Part shown: in pieces, positions 16,443 to 24,715 of the stretch
Position numbering within the stretch: the first letter of the stretch is position 1
Layout of the letters: each line of letters starts with the position of its first letter
From: Draconibacterium sp.
Lineage (GTDB): Bacteria; Bacteroidota; Bacteroidia; Bacteroidales; Prolixibacteraceae
Reading direction: 5' to 3'
Length of the DNA: 64,000 bases
Assembly (NCBI GenBank): GCA_011620585.1
Contig: WOYV01000078.1
Span: forward strand, 38,451 to 102,450
The notes under the pieces: model-generated
The model's input: the letters and a program-made list of their open reading frames with translations, nothing else
The model's database searches: none
Told to the model about the DNA's origin: nothing
Position numbers and translations under genes: made by a program

Positions 16443-16690
16443 ACGTTTTCTTTTTCTTAATCCGGCAAACTCAATAAAACTGACATTTATCCTTTCATTG
16501 AATAAACTAAACCAGGTAACTTAGCAGAAATTGATTTTTGATGATCAAGTTTTGGATAGCCATATTTTTACATAACCGCAGCTTCCTGAATATCAAGAAC
16601 AGGGACGCATTCGCGCATTGCTAAGCGCTCAATTTTCTAATTATTAAATCTTTTCGTTTGCCACCTGGCAAATAAGCAATTTTTCATTTT

Positions 16691-16698
16691 TAAATTTG
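16691..16698 (+). promoter_or_regulatory. Minus-7 box for tryptophanase
   Basis: TAAATTTG matches TAnnTTTG exactly and ends only 12 bases before ATG 16711. It overlaps a TTG that could be misread as an earlier start codon. The transcript would begin about 5-8 bases before the ATG. No TTG is seen at minus-33. Confidence 0.5.
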
Positions 16699-16710
16699 AA
16701 TATACCTGAC

Positions 16711-18093
16711 ATGGAAATCCCATTTGCAGAATCGTATAAAATAAAAATGGTGGAACCCATTTACCGAAGCGCCCGCGAGCAACGCCAACAATGGATTAAA
16801 GACGCCCGTTACAACTTGTTTAACCTGCGCAGCGAACAGGTTTACATCGATTTGCTTACCGACAGTGGAACTGGTGCAATGAGCCACAATCAATGGGCAG
16901 CGTTGATGACCGGTGACGAAAGCTATGCCGGTTCTTCATCGTATTACAACCTAAAAAACGCCATTCAAGAATTACTTGGTTTCGAACACTTTTTGCCAAC
17001 ACACCAGGGGCGGGCAGCCGAAAATGTACTCTTTTCGGTATGGGTAAAAAAAGGGAATGTGGTTCCCGGAAACAGTCATTTCGACACTACAAAAGGACAT
17101 ATTGAATTCCGCGACGCAAGTGCAATCGACTGCACCATTGACGAGGCTTTCGATACCGGGTCGCAACATCCGTTTAAAGGAAACCTCGATCTTTTAAAAT
17201 TGGAAGAAGTTTACAAAAATCATCATCGGGAAGAAATTCCGATGGTCATTGTTACACTCACCTGCAACACATCCGGTGGTCAACCGGTTTCGATGCATAA
17301 CCTGCGCGAAGTACACAAAATGTCGAATAAATATGGTATTCCGGTGGTTTTCGATTCGGCGCGATTTGCCGAAAATGCCTGGTTTATCAAAGAACGGGAA
17401 CCCGGGTATGCTGATAAAAGTATCCGCCAAATAGTGACCGAAATGTTCTCGTATGCAGATGTTATGACCATGAGCAGTAAAAAAGACGGGATTGTAAATA
17501 TCGGTGGTTTTATCGCCATGCGCGATAAGGAGCTTTTTAAGCAGTCTTCGGTTTTCAACATTATGTACGAAGGTTTTAATACTTACGGAGGAATGGCCGG
17601 ACGAGATATGAACGCTCTTGCCGTTGGTTTACATGAAGTTACCACCGAGCATTATCTCGAAACCCGCATCCGGCAGGTTGAATTCCTTGGTAATAAGTTG
17701 TTAACTTGGGGTATCCCGATTCAAAACCCTATTGGCGGACACGCAGTGTTTATCGATGCCAAACATTTTCTGGAATATGTGCCAAAAGAAGAGTTCGTTG
17801 CACAAACGCTGGCTATCGAGCTGTACCTCGAAGCCGGGGTTCGGGGAGTGGAAGTAGGAACTTTGCTGGCCGACCGTGATCCGCATACCAAAGAAAACCG
17901 TTATCCGAAGTTGGAAATGTTGCGGCTGGCGATTCCGCGACGCACCTATACCAACAACCACATGGAAGTGGTGGCAGTTGCCTTGAAAAATATTTATGAT
18001 AGAAGAGATTCAATACGACACGGGTATAAAATTGTGAGTGAGGCGCCAATTATGCGTCATTTTTCAGTAGAGTTAGGCCCGGTAATTGCATAG
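16711..18093 (+). CDS. tnaA: Tryptophanase
   Basis: A 460-residue PLP enzyme cleaving tryptophan to indole, pyruvate and ammonia. It follows the tryptophanase/tyrosine phenol-lyase family from end to end: YIDLLTDSGTGAMS, THQGRAAENVLF, DSARFAENAWFIKERE and the PLP lysine in MTMSSKKDG (about Lys257). Two points favour tryptophanase over tyrosine phenol-lyase: FDTTKGH and EAFDTG match the tryptophanase form, and the position of the phenol-binding arginine of tyrosine phenol-lyase is a valine here (RGVEVGTLL). I start it at ATG 16711, because the earlier TTG at 16696 lies inside the promoter box. No tryptophan permease or leader peptide is nearby. A terminator follows. Confidence 0.92.
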   Translation: MEIPFAESYKIKMVEPIYRSAREQRQQWIKDARYNLFNLRSEQVYIDLLTDSGTGAMSHNQWAALMTGDESYAGSSSYYNLKNAIQELLGFEHFLPTHQGRAAENVLFSVWVKKGNVVPGNSHFDTTKGHIEFRDASAIDCTIDEAFDTGSQHPFKGNLDLLKLEEVYKNHHREEIPMVIVTLTCNTSGGQPVSMHNLREVHKMSNKYGIPVVFDSARFAENAWFIKEREPGYADKSIRQIVTEMFSYADVMTMSSKKDGIVNIGGFIAMRDKELFKQSSVFNIMYEGFNTYGGMAGRDMNALAVGLHEVTTEHYLETRIRQVEFLGNKLLTWGIPIQNPIGGHAVFIDAKHFLEYVPKEEFVAQTLAIELYLEAGVRGVEVGTLLADRDPHTKENRYPKLEMLRLAIPRRTYTNNHMEVVAVALKNIYDRRDSIRHGYKIVSEAPIMRHFSVELGPVIA

Positions 18094-18099
18094 ATTTAA

Positions 18100-18133
18100 A
18101 GCCGGTACCGGATTCGCTGGTGCCGGTTTTTTA
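18100..18133 (+). terminator. Terminator after tnaA
   Basis: CCGGTACC pairs with GGTGCCGG (one G-T pair) and is followed by six T. It overlaps the stop codon of the convergent regulator gene. Confidence 0.8.
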
Positions 18134-20653
18134 TACTTTTTCAGAATATATTCGGTTGAATTCCTCGAAGCGCATTCCAAATTTCTCTCCCATGCTTTTT
18201 TCATAGCGCGAACAAAACGACTCGAACTGGAACCTTGCCATGTGCAAATTATTGGCTTTCTGCTGTGTCCAGATTTGAAGGTAAACCGCTTCTTCGCTAA
18301 GTTCGTCGTAATCCAGAATTCGATGTGCCACTCGTTCCACTTCCTTAAGTTTGTTTTCTTTTTGATAAAAGGAAGCTAGTTTCAACAGGTTGTCGATTAC
18401 CTGGTTCCCAATGTAGCCGCGAATTTCATCGAGCCACTGCCAGTCGGTTCCTTTTAAAAGGCGCCCTTTTTTTACAAGGTGAAAGAAAATTTCGAGTTGT
18501 TCGCGTGTCATTCCTTCGCGGATCTGACATAAACTGAAGGCTTCAACATAATCGCAATAGAACGTTCCGCTGGTTTTAAACTGAAGATAACCATTGTTCG
18601 AAATTACTTCAACGCTGTCGAAAACCGCCAGTAATTTTCGGAGTTTATTTAAAGTTACAGCACGGTTATTAGCCACTTTGTTTGATGGGATCCCTGCCCA
18701 AAGCGTGGAATCAACATCGGCAATTGCAGCGCCCAGTCCGTTTCGCAATGTTTGTACCATTGTAAAAACCAGTAGTTCTTTCACCTTGGGGGTAAACAGT
18801 CCCGAGATATCTTTTTCATCCCGATCAGTTGCTCTAAATTCTCCAAAAATTTGAATCTGATTTTTGCTGGCTTTGATTTTTTGTGGCAATTCAAAGGATC
18901 GCTTTTTGCTTTTCCTTTTTCTGAAAAAGACCCAGATAATTAACACTGAAAGCAAAAGCAACAAAAGGGCCACAATCAGAATCAGCGTATTTCTGGATAA
19001 AATCGGACTATTTTCTTCTTTGTTAATAGTTTGAATACCCTCGTCGAGGTAAAGCCGGTTAATCTCCTCATTGCCAAGTGGACGATTCCATATGTACAGG
19101 TTGTCGATGTAACCACGCAAACTGGCACCTGCCGATAGGGCGCTTCCAAGGTGCAAAACACTGGTGCCTGAATACGGCGGATGTCCATCTGATCCTCCTA
19201 CATACTTGCCATTAAGGAAGATAGCCTGCTGGCCTGTTTCGATGATATAGCGCCAGGTTAGATGGTACCAGATGTTGTTTTTAAGAATTTCCTCCGACAT
19301 ATAATCGTTGGCCCACAATCCAAAATACGGATGCCCCGAGCGCAAAATCAAGTGCAGGCCCCGGCGATAACCCTGTTCATCGTTTCCCAGAATTGCATTG
19401 TCGCCAAACTCAGGAATATCGGTAAATTTAACAAAGCAAGTTACGGTGAAACTGCTATTCGGGAACCCATATTGACTGGGATCACCCAATACAACACTAG
19501 CATTTTCCGGTAGTTTGAGAACCAGCCCACGATCAATATCTTCGCTAAAAGAAAATTTTGTTCCTTCGAAACTTTGTTCGGGATGAACGATGTCGAAAAT
19601 AGTTCCGTCGAAATGAAAACCAGCGGTTAACCCTTCGCTTAAATTAAGCGAATTGGCAACAATCGTAAACTCTTCAGGCATCGACATCTCGGATGTGATA
19701 ATCAATTGTGACGGGGTCATGCTGTACCCCGGGGCAAACGGGGTAAGTATGATTTCTTCTCCCCCACGAATCGGAAAACTAAATTTACCTCCTGTTAACA
19801 GAATATCAGGATTTTTCCAGTAAACGCGTTCAAGGTTTTTTCCTGGTGTGCGCACCAATCCTGTTACTTGATTAAAAGAGTTGAGTTGGTCGTCGATAAA
19901 ATTGAAGCTGTAAACCGTATTTCCAACTGAAATAAAATTAGGCCTTTTCCCATATTTTGTCCAGCTGTCGAGCAAAAAATTCACATAATCAGGAACCATA
20001 AAAATTCCAAGTTGGTTCGAAGAATTCCCGGTTGGGAGGTGTTCAAAGTCATTGATCTTAAACAGTTCCTTATTAATGTTTGATCCATTACTCAGAATAA
20101 CCGAATTTGGCGTTATCTGGCTGGCTGAGATTTGAAGTGCATAATTGTCGATTGGATGCAATATGCGGCTTTCGTTTGTGATTTTGCCTTGTACAAAAAA
20201 GATTACCCTCCGGTCGGCTTGTACCAAATATTCAGTGGATGGCCAGGTTTCTCCCTGGGGTAGAAAAAAAATCCGTTTCGAAAGCGGCGAATCATTTATA
20301 ATAGAATCGAGAAAATGGATGTTCCCCGAGTAATTAATAAAAACAGGTAGGATTTTGGACTCATTGGCTTCAATAATTTCTTCAATTTTATTAAGTATTT
20401 CGGAAAAGCGATAAGCCGTGTTGTGCAGAATGGCATGATCTCCTGCACTGTCGATATCCAGTTCTATGGCCACCCAGTCGTTCTCGTTGATAAAGTTCCA
20501 AAATCGGGTTCCTGTATATTCTCCGGGAGTTACGTGTGCAACGACAAACGTCCTGTCAGAAAAGTCGTTGGCCAACAGCCCTGCAGATGAAAAGATGATC
20601 AACAAAACCAGGAAGAAGGTTTGTACGCTACTTTTTTTTATAACACGGCACAT
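18131..20653 (-). CDS. Membrane-spanning SARP-type regulator with LamG ectodomain
   Basis: An 840-residue protein joining an outside sensor to an inside DNA-binding domain. After a signal peptide or signal anchor (residues 8-29) comes about 320 residues of unclear fold. Its start (TFVVAHVTPGEYTGTRFWNF, then VAIELDIDS and HNTAYRF) faintly recalls phospholipase C-like barrels. A LamG/concanavalin-like domain follows at about 390-540 (SFTVTCFVKF, IWYHLTWRYI, GYIDNLYIWNRPL). One strong membrane helix lies at about 550-573, followed by a basic stop (RKRKSKKR). The last 255 residues are cytoplasmic: an OmpR/SARP-type winged helix (FTPKVKELLVF, then NNRAVTLNKLRKLL) and a helical BTAD-like region. 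There is no kinase or receiver domain, so it would signal in one step. It is divergent from the cytochrome-FGE gene. Confidence 0.8.
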   Translation of the reverse strand: MCRVIKKSSVQTFFLVLLIIFSSAGLLANDFSDRTFVVAHVTPGEYTGTRFWNFINENDWVAIELDIDSAGDHAILHNTAYRFSEILNKIEEIIEANESKILPVFINYSGNIHFLDSIINDSPLSKRIFFLPQGETWPSTEYLVQADRRVIFFVQGKITNESRILHPIDNYALQISASQITPNSVILSNGSNINKELFKINDFEHLPTGNSSNQLGIFMVPDYVNFLLDSWTKYGKRPNFISVGNTVYSFNFIDDQLNSFNQVTGLVRTPGKNLERVYWKNPDILLTGGKFSFPIRGGEEIILTPFAPGYSMTPSQLIITSEMSMPEEFTIVANSLNLSEGLTAGFHFDGTIFDIVHPEQSFEGTKFSFSEDIDRGLVLKLPENASVVLGDPSQYGFPNSSFTVTCFVKFTDIPEFGDNAILGNDEQGYRRGLHLILRSGHPYFGLWANDYMSEEILKNNIWYHLTWRYIIETGQQAIFLNGKYVGGSDGHPPYSGTSVLHLGSALSAGASLRGYIDNLYIWNRPLGNEEINRLYLDEGIQTINKEENSPILSRNTLILIVALLLLLLSVLIIWVFFRKRKSKKRSFELPQKIKASKNQIQIFGEFRATDRDEKDISGLFTPKVKELLVFTMVQTLRNGLGAAIADVDSTLWAGIPSNKVANNRAVTLNKLRKLLAVFDSVEVISNNGYLQFKTSGTFYCDYVEAFSLCQIREGMTREQLEIFFHLVKKGRLLKGTDWQWLDEIRGYIGNQVIDNLLKLASFYQKENKLKEVERVAHRILDYDELSEEAVYLQIWTQQKANNLHMARFQFESFCSRYEKSMGEKFGMRFEEFNRIYSEKV

Positions 20654-20847
20654 AAATTAAGTTATCAACAGGCTTAATTTTCTATTATTTTCTGTTCAAA
20701 TATATAAAAACAAGTAGTATTAAAAATTATTTTCAATAAATATTTATTTTTATGAACTTCTTTTTATCCAGTTAATTAAGAAAAAAATTAAGATTAAATT
20801 AAGTGTTTAATAAGCAGGTGTTACTTCAACTGTTAATGGGTAGCTAA

Positions 20848-20866
20848 TTACGCGCGCGTAAACTTG
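20848..20866. promoter_or_regulatory. 14-base perfect palindrome overlapping a likely promoter
   Basis: TTACGCGCGCGTAA at 20848-20861 is a perfect palindrome in otherwise AT-rich DNA, placed between the divergent SARP/LamG regulator gene and the cytochrome-FGE gene. Its right arm overlaps TAAACTTG (20859-20866), one base from the TAnnTTTG consensus, 21 bases before the ATG at 20888. The position suits an operator or activator site for the regulator encoded next door. That link is inference. Confidence 0.5.
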
Positions 20867-20887
20867 TGGCTCTAATTAGGATCCAGA

Positions 20888-22429
20888 ATGACGGATAAAA
20901 CGATTAAACGAAAACACTATTTGTTGTTTACTGCGGGAGGATTAAGTGTTATTCTCTTTTTGCTGCTGTTCAATAAAACAGTTCATTATACCTCTACCAA
21001 CGAATTTTGTAATTCCTGCCATGTGCATCCGCATGCCGAGGCAAGCTGGCGTTTATCAACGCACCATAATACGTCAAGCGGAGTTTCTGTAAATTGTGTG
21101 GATTGTCACTTGCCGGCTGAAGACAACACAGCCCGTTTTCTCACCCGAAAAGCATATCATGGGTTTCACGATTTGTATGCTTACATGACCATGGATACTG
21201 AAGCGATTGATTGGGAAGCTAAACGTACAACAGAAGCTGCCCGGCGCTTTGTTTATGAAGACGGTTGTTTGAAGTGCCATACCAATATGTTTCCTGCAAC
21301 CCTCAGCCCCAAAGGTAGCGAGCAACACATCAAATACATTCGCGATCCCGAAAACAGTTCATGTATACAGTGTCATCACGGTGTTGGGCACTACCGGGGC
21401 GAAACCGTCGGATTTGCTGATGAAGAAGAGAATGCTGGCCCAAAAGAGATTTACAAGGAATTAACCGAAGTAAAGGAATTTAAAAACTTTACAGAAAAGT
21501 TACCGGGCACAGCAGTTGCATTTAAAATGATTGCCATTCCAGGTGGGCAATTTAAAATGGGAAGCCCTGCCGATGAAGCGTATCGCCGAACAGACGAAGG
21601 CCCGGTGCGTGAAGTGGAAATAAATAATTTCTGGATGGCAGAAATAGAAGTTTCATGGGACGAATACCTTGCTTTTTTCACAGCAACCAGTTCGCAGGGG
21701 CGCAAGGAAGCTGTTGAGGAAGAAGTGGAAACCGATGCTGTTTCGGGAGCTACACCTCCTTGGGGCGCTCCTGACCAGGGATGGGGAAAGGGCAGCCGCC
21801 CAGCCATTACCATGAGTCATCACGCCGCAGAAACCTATTGTAGATGGTTAAGTCAGGTTACCGGAAGAAAGTATCGCTTGCCTACCGAAGCCGAATGGGA
21901 ATATGCAGCACGCGGAGGCACTGAAACACCCTATTTCTTCGAAGGTTCGCCAAAAGATTACGAAGCCGGTGGTTTTTTCAAAAAGCTGTTTGGAACAAAT
22001 ACCGATACACTTGATACCTATGCAATTTACCAGGGAAACAGTCCAGACAAAACCCAGGAACCTGCAAAGGTTAAACCCAATCCGTTTGGATTAAAAAATA
22101 TGTTGGGCAACGTGTCTGAATTCTGTTCCGATTATTACGATCCGCAAGTTTATCGGAAATATCCTTCGGGTGTGGTGAAAAATCCGCGTGGGCCACGCAG
22201 TGGTAGAGAGCATGTGGTGAGAGGAGGATCTTTCCTCAATTCGCCAAAAGACCTTCGTGCAGCACGCCGCGATTACACAAGAACCACCGACTGGCTGGTT
22301 ACTGATCCCCAGATTCCGAAAAGTATCTGGTGGTATTCTGATGTTAAAAGTGTTGGATTCAGGGTAGTGTGCGAATACGACCCTGACGGCCTTGGAAATG
22401 AGAAAAATAAAACAAACGACAATGAATAA
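20888..22429 (+). CDS. NapC/NirT-like tetraheme cytochrome fused to FGE-like domain
   Basis: A 513-residue fusion. One N-terminal membrane anchor (about 11-30) leads to a periplasmic NapC/NirT-type cytochrome with four CxxCH heme sites: CNSCH (41-45), CVDCH (70-74), CLKCH (127-131) and CIQCH (159-163). Residues about 210-500 are a formylglycine-generating-enzyme-like (SUMF1/FGE-sulfatase) domain: AIPGGQFKMGS, YRLPTEAEWEYAARGG, LKNMLGNVSEFCSDYY and VRGGSFLN. The two C-terminal cysteines that bind copper in true FGE are absent (VRGGSFLNSPKDLRAARR), so sulfatase activation is unlikely. NapC-type proteins pass electrons from quinol to periplasmic partners, so the fused domain may be a substrate-binding or redox module. 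The start of the next gene overlaps its end by eight bases. Confidence 0.88.
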   Translation: MTDKTIKRKHYLLFTAGGLSVILFLLLFNKTVHYTSTNEFCNSCHVHPHAEASWRLSTHHNTSSGVSVNCVDCHLPAEDNTARFLTRKAYHGFHDLYAYMTMDTEAIDWEAKRTTEAARRFVYEDGCLKCHTNMFPATLSPKGSEQHIKYIRDPENSSCIQCHHGVGHYRGETVGFADEEENAGPKEIYKELTEVKEFKNFTEKLPGTAVAFKMIAIPGGQFKMGSPADEAYRRTDEGPVREVEINNFWMAEIEVSWDEYLAFFTATSSQGRKEAVEEEVETDAVSGATPPWGAPDQGWGKGSRPAITMSHHAAETYCRWLSQVTGRKYRLPTEAEWEYAARGGTETPYFFEGSPKDYEAGGFFKKLFGTNTDTLDTYAIYQGNSPDKTQEPAKVKPNPFGLKNMLGNVSEFCSDYYDPQVYRKYPSGVVKNPRGPRSGREHVVRGGSFLNSPKDLRAARRDYTRTTDWLVTDPQIPKSIWWYSDVKSVGFRVVCEYDPDGLGNEKNKTNDNE

Positions 22430-23762
22430 AAATCAACTATCGCGCAGAAATTTTCTTGAAAGATCGGCACTTATCGGAGCTGCAGGAGTGATCGGAATGA
22501 GCGCTCTCAGTTCATGTTCGAAATCGGGGAAAGAAATAGATTACGAATTTCCACCTTTACTCGATCAGGCGCCCGACGGCAAAAAACTAAAAGCCGGGCT
22601 GGTTGGATGCGGAAACCGCGGGACCGGGGCAGCGCTGAATTTTCTGGCTGCGGGCCACGATCTGCATTTGGTAGCATTGGCCGACGTTTTTGAAGACAAA
22701 GTTTGGGACTCGCGCGATAAATTGTTAAAACAACGGGTAGATGTTCCAAAGGAAAATTGTTTCTGGGGTTTCGATGCTTACCAACGCTTGCTCGATCTGG
22801 ATATTGACATTGTAATTTTAGCTACTCCGCCACATTTCAGGCCCCTGCATTTCGATGCCGCTGTGCAGGCAAAAAAGCATGTTTTTCTCGAAAAACCTGT
22901 GTGTGTTGATCCGGTGGGAGCAAGACAAATTATGGCTACTGCAAAAAAGGCTGAAAACCTCGGACTTACCGTGATTACCGGAACACAGCGACGTCATCAG
23001 CGCGATTATCTCGAAACGTACAAACAAGTTGCAGGGGGGGCCATTGGCGAACTGAAATCGGCAAAAGCCTATTGGTTACAATCGCACGTTTGGTTCCGTA
23101 CCCGCGAAGAAGGCTGGAGCGACATGGAATACATGCTTCGTAACTGGAACAACTTCTGCTGGCTTTCTGGCGATCACATTCTGGATACGCACGTGCACAA
23201 CATCGATATTATTAACTGGTTTATGGGGAAACACCCTGAAGAAGCAATAGGGTTTGGTGGTCGTGCTCACCGTTTAACCGGCGACCAGTACGATTTTTTC
23301 AGTATCGATTTTGATTTTGGAAACGGAATCTTCTCACACAGTTTCTCGCGGCAGGTTGATGGCTGTGCCAATCAGCTCGGCGAAGTGATTATGGGGACCG
23401 AAGGTTACACCAACTGTAAAAATACGATCTATAATTTCGATGGTTCGGTTAAATGGACTTATGAATATCCGAAAGACGAAAATGGAAAATCAACTGGCGT
23501 TGTGAAAGTTTCGCCTTACGTTCAGGAGCATATTCATCTTGTAACATCTATCCGCACCAATAAGCCGGTGGTAGAAGCTGAACGAACAGCCATTTCGACA
23601 TTAACGGCAATTATGGGAAGAACTTCGGCTTACACCGGGCAAAAAGTAACCTGGGAAGAAATGATGACCTCGACCGAAAGACTCGGGCCAACGGTTTATG
23701 AAATGGGTCCTGTCGACATGGAGTTTCCGGTGCCGGTTCCCGGAACAGCACACAAAGCATAA
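22422..23762 (+). CDS. Tat-exported Gfo/Idh/MocA oxidoreductase, putative lipoprotein
   Basis: A 446-residue NAD(P)-dependent oxidoreductase of the Gfo/Idh/MocA family. It carries a twin-arginine signal (SRRNFLERSALIGAAGV) ending in a lipobox-like LSSC, so it is exported folded with its cofactor. The Rossmann motif is GLVGCGNRGTGAA, and the EKPVCVDP segment holds the family's conserved EKP. The C-terminal domain has GDHILDTHVHNIDIINWFMG with the typical catalytic-site His-Asp pattern. The ATG at 22422 overlaps the end of the cytochrome-FGE gene by eight bases. An upstream TTG at 22392 would put extra residues before the Tat signal and is rejected. Related exported enzymes act on glycosides, including 3-keto-sugar chemistry; the substrate here is unknown. 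Confidence 0.9.
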   Translation: MNKNQLSRRNFLERSALIGAAGVIGMSALSSCSKSGKEIDYEFPPLLDQAPDGKKLKAGLVGCGNRGTGAALNFLAAGHDLHLVALADVFEDKVWDSRDKLLKQRVDVPKENCFWGFDAYQRLLDLDIDIVILATPPHFRPLHFDAAVQAKKHVFLEKPVCVDPVGARQIMATAKKAENLGLTVITGTQRRHQRDYLETYKQVAGGAIGELKSAKAYWLQSHVWFRTREEGWSDMEYMLRNWNNFCWLSGDHILDTHVHNIDIINWFMGKHPEEAIGFGGRAHRLTGDQYDFFSIDFDFGNGIFSHSFSRQVDGCANQLGEVIMGTEGYTNCKNTIYNFDGSVKWTYEYPKDENGKSTGVVKVSPYVQEHIHLVTSIRTNKPVVEAERTAISTLTAIMGRTSAYTGQKVTWEEMMTSTERLGPTVYEMGPVDMEFPVPVPGTAHKA

Positions 23763-23768
23763 AAACGA

Positions 23769-24713
23769 ATGAAAATTTCTGTTGTCATACCGCTGTATAA
23801 CGAAGGTGTTCTGGTTGAGCGCTTGGTTGACGAAGTTCGTCAACAGCTTGATCTGATGGACGAAACTTTCGAATTGGTATGTGTCGACGACGGAAGCACG
23901 GATGATACACTGGCTAAATTGCTCGATCTGAGAAATAGCAAGAATAATCAACTCAAATTGATTGCACTTTCCAGAAATTTCGGGTTGCAGGCAGCAATTA
24001 CCGCCGGACTGGATCATGCTACGGGCGATTTTGTTGTAATTATGGATGGCGATTTACAGGATCCTCCTGAAATGATTCCGGTACTGATTTCGAAAATAAA
24101 GAATAGCAAGGCAGATATTGTTTCGGCGGTGCGAAATACCCGTCAGGAAAAATTCAGCAAACGTTTTTATATCAACGTATTTCATAAAATTTTTAAAAAT
24201 ATCTCGGAAAGCGAGCAGGTAGAACAAAGCGGTAATTTTTCAGTTCTGAACCGAAAAGCCGTTGATGCCGTTCTTCGGTTTTCGGAACACAATCGTTATT
24301 TCCCGGGCATTCGGAACTTTATCGGATTCAAACACGAATTTGTTCTTTACGACCGTCCCGACAGACCGGAAGGATCGGCTAAGATGAGTCGGAAGAAATT
24401 GTTTGCCCTGGCCGCCGATGCAATTTACTCGTTTTCGAAGTGGCCCATTAAAGCATGTTTGTACCTTGGGTTGTCGGGTGTGGTGATTTTCCTGCTGGCG
24501 ATTATTTATACGCTGGTCTCCAAAATTACAGGGCTTGCACCTTTTGGCTGGTCGTCTACATTTTTAGCCATCAGTTTTTTTGGTTCGGTTCAGCTTACTT
24601 TCCTCGGATTGATCGGGGAATACATTTTCAGGATTTACAAGGAAGTTCAAAAACGCCCGATCTACTTTGTGAAAGAGGTGTACGATAATACAGGTTCAGA
24701 AGAAACAAAATAG
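23769..24713 (+). CDS. GT2 glycosyltransferase, polyprenyl-phosphate type
   Basis: A 314-residue family 2 glycosyltransferase of the dolichol-phosphate-mannose-synthase / GtrB / ArnC type. The catalytic domain shows SVVIPLYNEG, VCVDDGSTDDT (nucleotide-binding aspartates), MDGDLQDPPE (the metal-binding DxD region) and an FxGIRNFIGF segment. Two C-terminal membrane helices lie at about 227-250 and 262-288, as in enzymes that load a sugar onto undecaprenyl phosphate. The next gene, two bases later, encodes a GT-C type transferase that would use such a lipid-linked sugar, a common pairing. It starts six bases after the oxidoreductase gene, so all of these probably form one transcript. Confidence 0.92.
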   Translation: MKISVVIPLYNEGVLVERLVDEVRQQLDLMDETFELVCVDDGSTDDTLAKLLDLRNSKNNQLKLIALSRNFGLQAAITAGLDHATGDFVVIMDGDLQDPPEMIPVLISKIKNSKADIVSAVRNTRQEKFSKRFYINVFHKIFKNISESEQVEQSGNFSVLNRKAVDAVLRFSEHNRYFPGIRNFIGFKHEFVLYDRPDRPEGSAKMSRKKLFALAADAIYSFSKWPIKACLYLGLSGVVIFLLAIIYTLVSKITGLAPFGWSSTFLAISFFGSVQLTFLGLIGEYIFRIYKEVQKRPIYFVKEVYDNTGSEETK

Positions 24714-24715
24714 AA

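Noticed and set aside
20888..22429. FGE-like domain as the maturase of the sulfatase at 31162-32586
   Set aside because: Both active-site cysteines of FGE are absent and the genes are 9 kb apart in different transcription units.
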